A stretch of DNA of 64,000 nt from positions 186,001 to 250,000 of the forward strand of contig JAHDQO010000013.1 in assembly GCA_018433765.1 (NCBI GenBank). Direction: 5' to 3'. How positions within the stretch are numbered: the first letter of the stretch is position 1; the number at the start of each line of letters is the position of its first letter. Below the pieces are notes generated by a model that was not told the origin of the DNA, ran no database searches, and saw nothing but the letters and a program-made list of their open reading frames with translations. This DNA comes from Tissierellales bacterium. GTDB lineage: Bacteria; Bacillota; Clostridia; Tissierellales; Sedimentibacteraceae. The translations under genes were made by a program, and so were the position numbers. Shown one piece after another: positions 33,197-41,685 of the stretch.

Positions 33197-33613
33197 ATGA
33201 AAAAGTTAATAGGTACTCTAATTTTAGTTCTTTTGATTACCACTATGTTAACACCTGTTTTAGCAACCGAAAATGCTATTGATTATACTAAGGAAACTAA
33301 GACAATAGCTGAAATAGATTTAAGCAACGATAGTATAAATTTTGGATTGTTTGATGACTATAATGTATATGCCGATAAATGGTGGATTATGGATGGATAT
33401 GTAGGAGTTGGAGCTGAAGGTTATACAAATATAGTTGAAAAAAAAGATGGAAGCTATAGATACCATTACTCAAATGTAGTAGTTTATGCAGATTCTAAGG
33501 AAGAATTTGCGTACGAATCTGGTAGAGAATGGGGAGAAGGTAAAGTATACGCTTCAACTGGTAATGTAGGACATGGTGCAATGCATCACCATAGAATTTT
33601 TTATGGTTGGTAG
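33197..33613 (+). CDS. Lactococcin-972-family bacteriocin precursor
   Basis: A 138-aa secreted protein. Residues 1-23 are a clear Sec signal peptide (basic KK, hydrophobic core, VLA cleavage site). The mature part ends in a lactococcin-972-like domain: GGY-type aromatic start (WWIMDGYVGVGAEGY), a Tyr/Val-rich strand region, REWGEGKVYAS and the aromatic end HHHRIFYGW. Lactococcin 972 blocks septum formation by binding lipid II. The mature chain, about 115 aa, is longer than the 66-aa prototype and has an extra acidic N-terminal segment. AAAGGAG precedes the ATG. It is followed by two membrane proteins and an ATPase, the typical surroundings for this family. Confidence 0.72.
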   Translation: MKKLIGTLILVLLITTMLTPVLATENAIDYTKETKTIAEIDLSNDSINFGLFDDYNVYADKWWIMDGYVGVGAEGYTNIVEKKDGSYRYHYSNVVVYADSKEEFAYESGREWGEGKVYASTGNVGHGAMHHHRIFYGW

Positions 33614-33673
33614 TACACTGAAAATGTAAATTAAATATCTTTAATGTGTTGCTTTGTAAGAAAGTAAAAAAGT

Positions 33674-33712
33674 ATATGGCATGGTTATTTTAAAAAAATA
33701 ATTGTGCCATAT
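33674..33712 (+). terminator. Hairpin between bacteriocin and exporter genes
   Basis: ATATGGCA pairs with TGCCATAT with an inner TTATTTT/AAAATAA stem. There is no T-tract after it, so it may act as a partial terminator or mRNA stabiliser that makes bacteriocin transcripts more abundant than the downstream genes. Confidence 0.5.
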
Positions 33713-33748
33713 GAACTATAATTTAAAGAATAGTAAGAAAGAGGAAAT

Positions 33749-34777
33749 ATGACAAAAAAATTAGTTTTGGGTTTTTCAACAATTATTTTTTTATTGCAAT
33801 TATTGTTTATATCATATATTAATTATATTGATTTTATTGATCTACAAATAACTATATCAAATTCTTTAATTTCAGATAAATCGGTTTCATTTATTTTTAG
33901 AAAAAACAAAACACCATCATTATATGAATTCTCAGAATTACTTGAACCATATTCTGATATAACTTTATTATCAGAACTACATAATTTCAACAATTTAAGA
34001 GTATGGGGAATTTATGGAGATTGCCATTTAGATAATAATGCAAATTCATTGATAAATGGAGCTTTTTTTATGAAAGAAGATTTTTTAAAGGGAAACTTCA
34101 AAGCTGTGATTGGTGAAAATATATTAAATTCAGATAATTGCTTTTTAGATGAAAATGGAAAAACATATTTTAAATTTAACAATAATAATTATGAAGTAGT
34201 GGGTACTATAGATACAAATATTACTAAAATGCTTGATAATACAGCTTTTCTAAATCTTGATTCATTCAATATTGAATATCTAAGTAAATTTGTTATAGAT
34301 GGCATAGATAGTAATGTTATAAATAATACAGTAAATAGAATAAAACAAAAATACAATATTGATATAATAAAAGAGGATGATAATTTCATCGAAAGATATA
34401 TGTTTGATGATATTGATAAACATACATTAAATGAGTTCATAATTGTTTTTATTAGTATACTTATTATTACACTTTTAATGTTTACTTTACGATATTATAA
34501 GGAAGAAATTATGGTTAAAAGAATTGTAGGTATAAGTTTCAAAAAAATTCTGTTTGATTTGTTTAAAAACATATTTGTTTTGGCTTTGATGAATACCGCT
34601 TTTTTTGTTAGTGGTTATATAATTATTTACTACAATATCTTGCAGAAAATCCATTTAAGCTTCTATTGTGTTCACTTGATTATATTTTCATGTACTATAT
34701 TTTTAATTATGGTCTTGTTTATATATCTATATATGATAATATCAAATAATTTCTTTTATAGAAATGGAGTGAAATGA
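33749..34777 (+). CDS. Bacteriocin-associated FtsX-like membrane protein 1
   Basis: A 342-aa protein with one N-terminal helix (about 5-27), an extracellular domain of about 200 residues, and three C-terminal helices (about 229-250, 272-300, 305-330). This is the MacB/FtsX topology. Lactococcin-972 loci usually carry one large membrane protein (about 650-700 aa, seven or more helices); here two separate proteins of half that size follow each other, this being the first. It is likely the permease half of an ABC system for immunity or export of the bacteriocin. Sequence similarity to known families is weak, so the call relies on topology and context. Confidence 0.6.
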   Translation: MTKKLVLGFSTIIFLLQLLFISYINYIDFIDLQITISNSLISDKSVSFIFRKNKTPSLYEFSELLEPYSDITLLSELHNFNNLRVWGIYGDCHLDNNANSLINGAFFMKEDFLKGNFKAVIGENILNSDNCFLDENGKTYFKFNNNNYEVVGTIDTNITKMLDNTAFLNLDSFNIEYLSKFVIDGIDSNVINNTVNRIKQKYNIDIIKEDDNFIERYMFDDIDKHTLNEFIIVFISILIITLLMFTLRYYKEEIMVKRIVGISFKKILFDLFKNIFVLALMNTAFFVSGYIIIYYNILQKIHLSFYCVHLIIFSCTIFLIMVLFIYLYMIISNNFFYRNGVK

Positions 34778-34781
34778 AAAT

Positions 34782-36068
34782 ATGAAATATAAATTCAGTA
34801 AATATATAAATTTATTAGTATGTTTTTGTTTATTGACTGTTGGCATGACAACTTTTATGATTTCAAATAAAAACTATCTTAAAGCAAAACACAAAATAAT
34901 AGATTTTGATAATAAAAATATTGAATCATTGTATTTAAGAGTAACCGATGTTTATGGGCGAGATAATCAAAAAACATTATTTCAATTTTTTTCAGAAGAA
35001 GATTCACTAGAACGAATGAAAAAATTTTGCGGTATTCTAAACAAAGAATTTAACTATTTAGAGTTTGATACACAGTCTTTGCTTGTATTAGATGATTTTA
35101 ATTATAAAGATGAATTTAGAATTGATTATGGAAAAGAATTTTTTGGAGAAAACGATGAAATTGGTATATCTTTAAAATCTGTGCAAATGGGAGAAAACAC
35201 TTATGATATATTTAATCTTGAAAGTCAATTAATTGATGGAAGAGGATTTGAAAATAATGACTTTATATTTGAAAATAATAGAACAGTTTCAGCTATATTA
35301 GGTCATGAATATTCAGAGTTAATTAATATAGGTGATACAGTTAACTTTGAATATTTATCAAAAAATATAACTGTAACAGTTATAGGATTTTTTGAAAAAA
35401 ACACCTCAGTGACATTAAATAACAATATTTATTTTTTAGATGAATTCATTATAATTCCTTCTCTAGACTTAAATTATGATATATTAAATGAAGATGATGA
35501 AAGATTTCAAAAAATACTGTATTCATTAAAAAATTGGGGTTATATAAAAATAAACAATGGTGAAGATTTTTGCGATTATAGAAAAAGGATTGATGATATA
35601 AGTAAGGAGTTAGACTTAAAATATGTTGTAAACGAAGGTTTTGTTTATCCATATATTAGAAATATTTCAAATACAATTAACTCAAATAAAGGAATATTTT
35701 TAATAGCTTCTATAGTTTTATTTCTAATATTATCAGCGATTATTGCTTATATATATATATGGAATTACAATAAAAACAAAAAAATATATTCAATCCATTT
35801 AATTTGTGGGTGTAGTTTACTAAGATTAAAATTAAGAATATTTTTTCAAATTTTCATACAATTCATGTTATCACTAAGTATTGCTTCTTTAGTTAATAGG
35901 TTAATATTAGGGTATGATAACATTTATGTATCTGAACGTATTTTACTTAGACAAGCAGTTAGGCAAACTTCGATATTATCAATTATTATAATGATTGTAA
36001 TATGCTTAATTTTGAATATTTATATTAATAAAAGTAATATTTATTCTTCTATACGAAAAGAAAATTAA
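34782..36068 (+). CDS. Bacteriocin-associated FtsX-like membrane protein 2
   Basis: A 428-aa protein of the same plan: N-terminal helix (8-28), extracellular region of about 270 residues including a GRGFENNDFIFENNRTVSAI segment with the G(R)xF-N-D pattern of MacB periplasmic domains, and three C-terminal helices (about 303-326, 350-375, 395-418). It starts 4 nt after the first permease and ends 18 nt before the ATPase, so the three genes should be one assembly. The two permeases probably form a heterodimer as LolC/LolE do. Whether it confers immunity or exports is not shown by sequence. Confidence 0.6.
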   Translation: MKYKFSKYINLLVCFCLLTVGMTTFMISNKNYLKAKHKIIDFDNKNIESLYLRVTDVYGRDNQKTLFQFFSEEDSLERMKKFCGILNKEFNYLEFDTQSLLVLDDFNYKDEFRIDYGKEFFGENDEIGISLKSVQMGENTYDIFNLESQLIDGRGFENNDFIFENNRTVSAILGHEYSELINIGDTVNFEYLSKNITVTVIGFFEKNTSVTLNNNIYFLDEFIIIPSLDLNYDILNEDDERFQKILYSLKNWGYIKINNGEDFCDYRKRIDDISKELDLKYVVNEGFVYPYIRNISNTINSNKGIFLIASIVLFLILSAIIAYIYIWNYNKNKKIYSIHLICGCSLLRLKLRIFFQIFIQFMLSLSIASLVNRLILGYDNIYVSERILLRQAVRQTSILSIIIMIVICLILNIYINKSNIYSSIRKEN

Positions 36069-36086
36069 TTTGAAAGGAAAATATAT

Positions 36087-36746
36087 ATGATTAAACTTAA
36101 TAATATCTGTAAAAATTTTAGATATAAAAATACAGAAATAAAGGCTCTTAATAATATAAATATACAGATAGATAAAAATGAAATGGTTGCAATCATGGGT
36201 CCAAGTGGCTCAGGTAAATCAACATTACTGAATATAATAGGTGGAATACTTAAACAAACTAGTGGAGAATATTTATTCAATAATAAAGTTGTGATAGGTA
36301 ACGAAACTTATATGGCTAAATTCAGAAGTGACAACATTGGATTTATTCTCCAACATTTTGCATTAATTAACAACAGAAATATTTTATATAATATAGGGTT
36401 GCCACTGAAATACAAAAATATAGAAAAGAGCAAAATAAAAGAAAAAGTTATTTCGATTGCTGATTCACTTGGTATTCTAAACAAGCTTGAAATGTATCCT
36501 CATATGTTGTCTGGTGGAGAATGTCAGCGTGTAGCTATTGCTCGAGCAGTTGTTTCAAGTCCAAATATTATCTTAGCTGATGAACCAACCAACTCTCTAG
36601 GTGACTATAACAAATGTGAAGTATTAGATATACTTAAAAGATTAAACAAAGAAGGTATAACAATCATAATAGCTACTCATGATGAAAATGTAGCTAGAAT
36701 ATGTTATAAAAAAATAAACATCAATGACGGAAAAGTTTCTAACTAA
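36087..36746 (+). CDS. Bacteriocin ABC transporter ATPase (MacB/LolD type)
   Basis: A 219-aa ATPase of the MacB/LolD/FtsE group. Walker A is GPSGSGKST, signature LSGGECQRVAIARA (Glu where Gln is usual), Walker B IILADEPT and switch His in IATHDENVA. The D-loop, normally S/A-L-D, reads NSLGD, moving the Asp by one residue. It follows the two FtsX-like proteins and completes a three-part ABC system for the lactococcin-972-like peptide. Confidence 0.88.
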   Translation: MIKLNNICKNFRYKNTEIKALNNINIQIDKNEMVAIMGPSGSGKSTLLNIIGGILKQTSGEYLFNNKVVIGNETYMAKFRSDNIGFILQHFALINNRNILYNIGLPLKYKNIEKSKIKEKVISIADSLGILNKLEMYPHMLSGGECQRVAIARAVVSSPNIILADEPTNSLGDYNKCEVLDILKRLNKEGITIIIATHDENVARICYKKININDGKVSN

Positions 36747-36828
36747 AATATTTATACTTGGCTAATGTATAATTATAATAGATAGAAGAAAAGAGTAGAC
36801 TTTAAGGATTCGTAGATTTATTCAGTGA

Positions 36829-36858
36829 TTTACAAACATAAACTTATTATGCTATAAT
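36829..36858 (+). promoter_or_regulatory. Sigma-A promoter before O-antigen-ligase-like gene
   Basis: TTTACA and TATAAT are 18 nt apart, with TGC forming an extended -10. It lies 80 nt upstream of the Wzy-type gene, separating it from the bacteriocin operon. Confidence 0.55.
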
Positions 36859-36937
36859 TAGTTAAAATATGGTAAATGTATTTAAGATTTATTTTTACGG
36901 GGATTTAGAAACAAGGTAATAAAAGGGGATAGGAGTT

Positions 36938-38755
36938 TTGAATACTGAGAGTATTGGGAAAAGTAGGGGGAGTGTTATACACTTTTTTCCTGTATTATTT
37001 ATTGTGGGCATAGTTCCGCTAATTGTGAAAGGTAAATATTTTATTTTAAACGGAATTGAAAAGGTTTATTGGAAAGGTTGTTATCACTTTGATATTTTTA
37101 CTTATTATAAAGCATTATGTTTTATTATAGCAGTATTAATATTGGGGATAATTTTTACATTTCTGAAAGTTAAAAATAAAATATTAATAAAACGTATCAA
37201 ATATAACAAATTTATATTGTCTTATGCATTTCTTATAGTCTTATCTTCGTTATTTTCAGAAAATATTTTAATATCAATAAGAGGTTATACCGATACTTAT
37301 CAAGGAATGATTGTTCTTTTATGTTATTTGTTTTTAGTGTTCGTAGTTTATAATATGGTTAATGATGAAAAAGAAATAAGAATTATATTTAAGACTTTGA
37401 TTATATCATCATTAATTGTAGCTGTTATAGGTATTCTACAGCATCTTGGATATGATATATTTTTGTCAGAGAATTTTATAAATTTTTATCAGCCTAAGAA
37501 TTTCAATCTAACCCCAGAGGATATGTCGTATATAACAGAAGGAAATAGCTATTCAACTATGTATGTATCTAACTATTTAGGAAACTATGTTATTTTAGTT
37601 TTTCCAATAATAATACCTATGATTTTATATGGTAAAAATAAGAAAACAAGAATATTTTATATTTTTGCATTAATAATTTCATTAGTCCTACTTCTTTATA
37701 GTGAATCTAGAGCAGGGTATCTTAGTATGTTTTTGGTATTAATAGTATTAACAGTATTTTTTAGAAAGCAGTTATTAGAATATAAGAAGTTTACTTTAAT
37801 AGGTATAGTTATTATTCTACTACTAATTTTTGGGTTAAATTTTAAAACAAATGGTGAAATATTTAAAGAAATGTCGAGATTAAATATTTTTGAAGAAAAT
37901 GAAAGGATGGAAGAAGCAAGTAAAAGGTTTAAAATTATAGATATAGTTTTAGAAAATAATAAGTGTAAAGTTGTTACTAGTGAGAATGCTTTTAGTTTAG
38001 ATTTTTCAGATGGAATAAAGTTTTATAATAAAAAAAATATATCAGTTGAACTTATAAAAGAAAATAATACAATAAAAGTTAATGATGAAGCTTTTAATAA
38101 ATACAAAATAGTTGAAACTAAGTTTGAGCAGTATACTGACTATATTTTGTATCGTGGTGGAACCATACTTATTATATTTAAAAATATTAATGGTAAAATT
38201 TATATAGAATCAGGCTGTAATAAATTGATAGATACTGTACCTAAAATAGAAAGCTTTGGTTTCAGAAATTGGGGTAGATTTGCATCGAGTAGAGGTTATA
38301 TTTGGTCTAGATCTATACCTCTATTAAAAGATACAATTTTATTAGGATACGGCCCAGATAATTTTATAATAAATTATCCACAGGATGATATTGTAGGTAA
38401 ATTTAACAATATGAATACATATAAAATTATAGTTACTAAACCTCATAATATGTTTTTACAAATTGGAACGAATACAGGGGTATTATCATTATTAATATAT
38501 TTAGTATTTATATTTATGTATATAAGAGAGTGTTTTAAGCTGTATTTTAAAAGAAGTTCACATACATTTTTAACAACTTCTGGTGTTTGTATATGTGCTT
38601 GTGTTATAGGTTATCTTGCAGCAGGAATATTTAATGATAGTCTTATATATTCAGCTCCTATTTATTGGACGCTGTTGGGAATAGGGATTTCTGTTAATTA
38701 TAAAATGAAGATTGAGAAAGATGTTGAAGATAAGCAGTTGAAATATATTGATTAG
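36938..38755 (+). CDS. O-antigen ligase/polymerase family membrane protein (Wzy_C)
   Basis: A 605-aa membrane protein with about ten to twelve helices and a large extracytoplasmic loop (about residues 305-445). The Wzy_C/WaaL motif region reads SSRGYIWSRSIPLLKDTILL, then GYGPDNFIINYPQDD and TKPHNMFLQIGTNTG, with the His typical of the active loop. Such proteins join or polymerise surface glycans, or transfer them to acceptors. Start is a TTG with AAAGGGG 9 nt upstream; a nearer AGGAG is too close. It has its own promoter and no glycan-synthesis neighbours, so its partner glycan is unknown. Linkage with the bacteriocin locus may be incidental. Confidence 0.8.
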   Translation: MNTESIGKSRGSVIHFFPVLFIVGIVPLIVKGKYFILNGIEKVYWKGCYHFDIFTYYKALCFIIAVLILGIIFTFLKVKNKILIKRIKYNKFILSYAFLIVLSSLFSENILISIRGYTDTYQGMIVLLCYLFLVFVVYNMVNDEKEIRIIFKTLIISSLIVAVIGILQHLGYDIFLSENFINFYQPKNFNLTPEDMSYITEGNSYSTMYVSNYLGNYVILVFPIIIPMILYGKNKKTRIFYIFALIISLVLLLYSESRAGYLSMFLVLIVLTVFFRKQLLEYKKFTLIGIVIILLLIFGLNFKTNGEIFKEMSRLNIFEENERMEEASKRFKIIDIVLENNKCKVVTSENAFSLDFSDGIKFYNKKNISVELIKENNTIKVNDEAFNKYKIVETKFEQYTDYILYRGGTILIIFKNINGKIYIESGCNKLIDTVPKIESFGFRNWGRFASSRGYIWSRSIPLLKDTILLGYGPDNFIINYPQDDIVGKFNNMNTYKIIVTKPHNMFLQIGTNTGVLSLLIYLVFIFMYIRECFKLYFKRSSHTFLTTSGVCICACVIGYLAAGIFNDSLIYSAPIYWTLLGIGISVNYKMKIEKDVEDKQLKYID

Positions 38756-38843
38756 AATAGTATAATAGATTAATCATTATTTAAACTTAAATCAATCATT
38801 TCAAATTAAAAGAGCAATTAAAATAAATAAGGAGAAATGTATT

Positions 38844-39554
38844 ATGATTGTAAATTCAACTGAATTCAAAACAAATTTAGGCAAATATTTAGATTTACTA
38901 AAAAAGGAAGACATATATATATTAAGAAATGGAAAACCTGCTGCAATGGTAACTAAATGCAATTATCTAACTGATGCTGACTTATTAAAAGAGAATGCAG
39001 GCATATATGATTATAAGCCAATTTATATATCTTATGAAGATTTTATTGAACGTTATGAAAAAACAGATGAGAGACTAGAGTATATAGATGGAAAAATATT
39101 TGCCATGAGTTCGCCAAGCCATGAACATCAAAGAATATCTATGATTTTAAGCAGTATACTTTTTTCTTTCTTTAGAGAAAATAAGTGCCAAGTTTTTGCA
39201 GCTCCTTATGATGTGCATTTTGAAAATACAGAAATCAAAGCTTGTGTACAGCCAGATTTATTAGTTATATGTGATAATGAAAATATAATAAACGGCAAAT
39301 ATTATGGTACACCAACTTTAGTTATTGAAATATTATCTCAAGCATCAAGAGCAAAAGATTCTATAAAAAAACTAAATCTTTATTGGGAGAATGGAGTATC
39401 TGAATACATTATAGTTGATCCAATAAAGAAAAATATAATGTACTGGAATTTTGAGAATGGTGAAATTATTGAACAAGGTAGTACGAATAAAAGAGAAACC
39501 TATAATTCAGTAATGTTTAAAGGGTTGAACTTTAAAGTTGATGAGCTATTTTAA
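38844..39554 (+). CDS. Phd antitoxin domain fused to Uma2 nuclease domain
   Basis: A 236-aa protein of two parts. Residues 1-40 (MIVNSTEFKTNLGKYLDLLK, then ILRNGKPAAMVTK) are a Phd/YefM antitoxin DNA-binding domain. Residues 60-236 are a Uma2/DUF820 restriction-like domain: RLEYIDGKIFAMSSPSHEHQ, VQPDLLVICD, and TLVIEILSQAS carry the PD-(D/E)xK pattern, with YWENGVSEYIIVDP near the end. Phd domains normally neutralise a separate toxin; here it is tethered to a putative nuclease. The DNA is continuous, with no frameshift or stop. GGAGAAATG spacing supports the start. It is a single-gene unit closed by a hairpin. Activity and role are unknown. Confidence 0.8.
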   Translation: MIVNSTEFKTNLGKYLDLLKKEDIYILRNGKPAAMVTKCNYLTDADLLKENAGIYDYKPIYISYEDFIERYEKTDERLEYIDGKIFAMSSPSHEHQRISMILSSILFSFFRENKCQVFAAPYDVHFENTEIKACVQPDLLVICDNENIINGKYYGTPTLVIEILSQASRAKDSIKKLNLYWENGVSEYIIVDPIKKNIMYWNFENGEIIEQGSTNKRETYNSVMFKGLNFKVDELF

Positions 39555-39588
39555 TATAATATTATTAATTTTACTTAAATTTTAAGAT

Positions 39589-39625
39589 TACAAGCCCTAT
39601 GAAATTAAATTCCATAGGGCTTGTA
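39589..39625. terminator. Bidirectional hairpin between convergent units
   Basis: TACAAGCCCTATG pairs with CATAGGGCTTGTA around an 11-nt loop. It lies between the Phd-Uma2 gene and the convergent polyol operon and could stop both. Confidence 0.75.
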
Positions 39626-39645
39626 AGTAATTTGAACTATATAAA

Positions 39646-39816
39646 CTAATCTATATCGCTTTTTTGTTCTACTTTTTTATAGTATTTATTGAAATATATC
39701 CATATGAACCCTAATGTTATGACAACTACATTAAGAACATTTTGATGGGCTGTATAGTAGTCAACTACTTTATTTAAATAAGGTCCAGCCATAAATCTCA
39801 TCATTTCATATATCAT
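39646..39816 (-). CDS. Small single-helix membrane protein in polyol operon
   Basis: A 56-aa open frame with AAAGGTG 6 nt before its ATG. The protein starts MIYEMMRFMAGPYLNKVVDY, has one hydrophobic helix (NVVVITLGFIWIYF) and a charged tail (NKYYKKVEQKSDID). It is the last gene of the operon encoding the Gat-type PTS, aldolase and dehydrogenase, 29 nt after the dehydrogenase. Family not recognised. The good ribosome site, operon position and amphipathic organisation argue that it is real; it may assist the membrane IIC component (inference). Confidence 0.6.
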   Translation of the reverse strand: MIYEMMRFMAGPYLNKVVDYYTAHQNVLNVVVITLGFIWIYFNKYYKKVEQKSDID

Positions 39817-39845
39817 ATATATCACCTTTCTTTTTTATTTTAAGC

Positions 39846-40895
39846 TTATTTATCTAGTTCCGGTAAAATTGCATATTTTATTCCTTCTTGTCTTCCTATA
39901 CTTTCTAAAGCATCTATTGTTTTAGACAAAGGATATTCACCTGTAATAAACAAACTTCCGTCTACTTGCTTTGAAGCTAAAAGTTCTAATGCCATTTTTA
40001 CATGATATGGAGTATGATGGTACACAGCTTTAATTTGTATTTCTTCATAATGAAATTTTTGACAATCCATTGAAAAAGTAGTACCTTTTTTTGTTCCTCC
40101 AAAAGTAAGAACTAATCCTCTAGGTCTTACCATATTAACAGCATTTTCCCATACTTCTGGAAAACCTGTCGCTTCAATTACTGTATCAGCACCTTTTAAT
40201 TCTTCTGTCAGATTTTTTACTTTATTTATATGATCTTTATCTTTAGCATTTACAGTATATAAAGCTCCAAACTTTTTAGATTCTTCTAATCTATAATCTG
40301 ATAAATCTACTGCAATAACTTTTGCTCCTTTTAATGATGCTAGCTTCACAAACATAAGACCTATTGGGCCTGTTCCAATTACAACTACAGTTTCTCCGAC
40401 CTTTATTGGTACTCTATCAATACCATGAAGAGCACAGGCTAATGGTTCTAGTAAAGCTGCCTCTTTATAATCTAATGTGTCTGGTATTTTATAAAAATTA
40501 TAATTAACTAAGTGCTCAGGAACAGCTACATATTCTGAATAACCTCCGTTAAGGTATTGTAAATTTTCACATAAACTGTACATGTTTCTTTTGCAAAAGT
40601 AGCAGTCAAAACATGGAACAGAATTTGCCCCAACAACTCTATCTCCTACTTTAAATTTAGTTACCTTATCTCCAATCTCTACAACTTCTCCTGAAAATTC
40701 ATGTCCAAAAGTAGAAGGTACACTTTTAATTATGGTTGGATGACCTCTTTTATAAGTTTTTAGGTCAGTTCCACATGTTAATGCTGCTTTTACTTTAACA
40801 AGTATTTCACCATCTTTAATAGTTGGAATATCTGCTTCTTCAAATCTCACATTTCCAGGTGCATAAAACATCTGAGCTTTCATTTTACCTATCAT
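39846..40895 (-). CDS. Zinc-dependent alcohol (polyol-phosphate) dehydrogenase
   Basis: A 349-aa medium-chain dehydrogenase. Catalytic zinc ligands fit TCGTDLKTY and GHEFSGEVVE; the structural zinc loop has the four-Cys pattern CFDCYFCKRNMYSLC; the NAD-binding Rossmann motif is VIGTGPIGLMFVKLA. The start is the ATG 8 nt after AGGAG; an upstream GTG overlaps that site. Placed between a class II aldolase and a small membrane protein in a Gat-type PTS operon, it probably oxidises the imported polyol phosphate to a ketose phosphate. The sequence does not define which polyol. Confidence 0.88.
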   Translation of the reverse strand: MIGKMKAQMFYAPGNVRFEEADIPTIKDGEILVKVKAALTCGTDLKTYKRGHPTIIKSVPSTFGHEFSGEVVEIGDKVTKFKVGDRVVGANSVPCFDCYFCKRNMYSLCENLQYLNGGYSEYVAVPEHLVNYNFYKIPDTLDYKEAALLEPLACALHGIDRVPIKVGETVVVIGTGPIGLMFVKLASLKGAKVIAVDLSDYRLEESKKFGALYTVNAKDKDHINKVKNLTEELKGADTVIEATGFPEVWENAVNMVRPRGLVLTFGGTKKGTTFSMDCQKFHYEEIQIKAVYHHTPYHVKMALELLASKQVDGSLFITGEYPLSKTIDALESIGRQEGIKYAILPELDK

Positions 40896-40919
40896 TAATA
40901 TCACTCCTAAGAATTAATT

Positions 40920-41564
40920 TTATTGTCCATAATTTTCTTTTGTATCAGCTTGTAAGAATTTACACATTTCATCGTTAATAGGTTTTAATTGTCCAAGTTG
41001 TGATGCTAAATAAGTTATTTTTGCTGATTCTTCTACTATAACTGCATTAACAAATGCCTGGTCAATGTTTGCTCCAACTGCAAAAGCTCCATGTTTTTCC
41101 ATTAATACTACACTATCTTGTGCTAAGCAATCTGTAGTAACATCTGCCAAATCAACTGTACCCATAGGTTTAAATGGTGCACACTTTATTTTTCCGCCAA
41201 CTAATGCAGCTGCTTCAGCAGTTACACAAGGTAGATCAACACCTGCACATGCCCAAGCTGTACAATAAGTTGAATGTGTATGAACTATACCGCCGATATC
41301 ATCTCTTTTTTTATAAGCAGCACAGTGAAGCGGTGCTTCTATAGAAGGTTTTCTATTTCCATCAATTTTATTGCAATCTACATCTAAAACAACTATATCT
41401 TCAGGTTGTAAACTTTCATAAGGCATGCCGCTAGGAGTTATACACACATATCCAGTTTCTTTATCTCTTAGACTGAAATTACCAAAAGTCAGAGGAACTA
41501 ATTTTTCTCTTTGAACTGATAACGCAATTTCAATAACCTTTTTTCTTTGTTCATCTAATATCAT
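40920..41564 (-). CDS. Class II aldolase (fuculose/ribulose-phosphate aldolase-like)
   Basis: A 214-aa zinc aldolase of the FucA/RhaD/AraD superfamily. LTFGNFSLRD carries the phosphate-binding GN, ITPSGMPYE follows, EAPLH the catalytic Glu, VHTHSTYC two zinc histidines and MEKHGAFAVG the third. Members cleave ketose-1-phosphates to DHAP and an aldehyde, or epimerise pentose phosphates. With no sugar-phosphate kinase in the operon, direct cleavage of a ketose-1-phosphate made by the neighbouring dehydrogenase is the simplest reading. It is 24 nt upstream of the dehydrogenase gene. Confidence 0.87.
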   Translation of the reverse strand: MILDEQRKKVIEIALSVQREKLVPLTFGNFSLRDKETGYVCITPSGMPYESLQPEDIVVLDVDCNKIDGNRKPSIEAPLHCAAYKKRDDIGGIVHTHSTYCTAWACAGVDLPCVTAEAAALVGGKIKCAPFKPMGTVDLADVTTDCLAQDSVVLMEKHGAFAVGANIDQAFVNAVIVEESAKITYLASQLGQLKPINDEMCKFLQADTKENYGQ

Positions 41565-41685
41565 AATATTATACCTCGCTTATTTTTTTTGATAAAATCT
41601 CATAAATGATTATTTATACCAAATTATAATTACAATAATATGTTATTGCTGTTGAGAAATAATCTTTTCTTTTTTACTTGTAATA

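Noticed and set aside
36747-36937. Sigma-54 promoter at TTGGCTAATG
   Set aside because: The GC dinucleotide at the required ten-base distance is missing.
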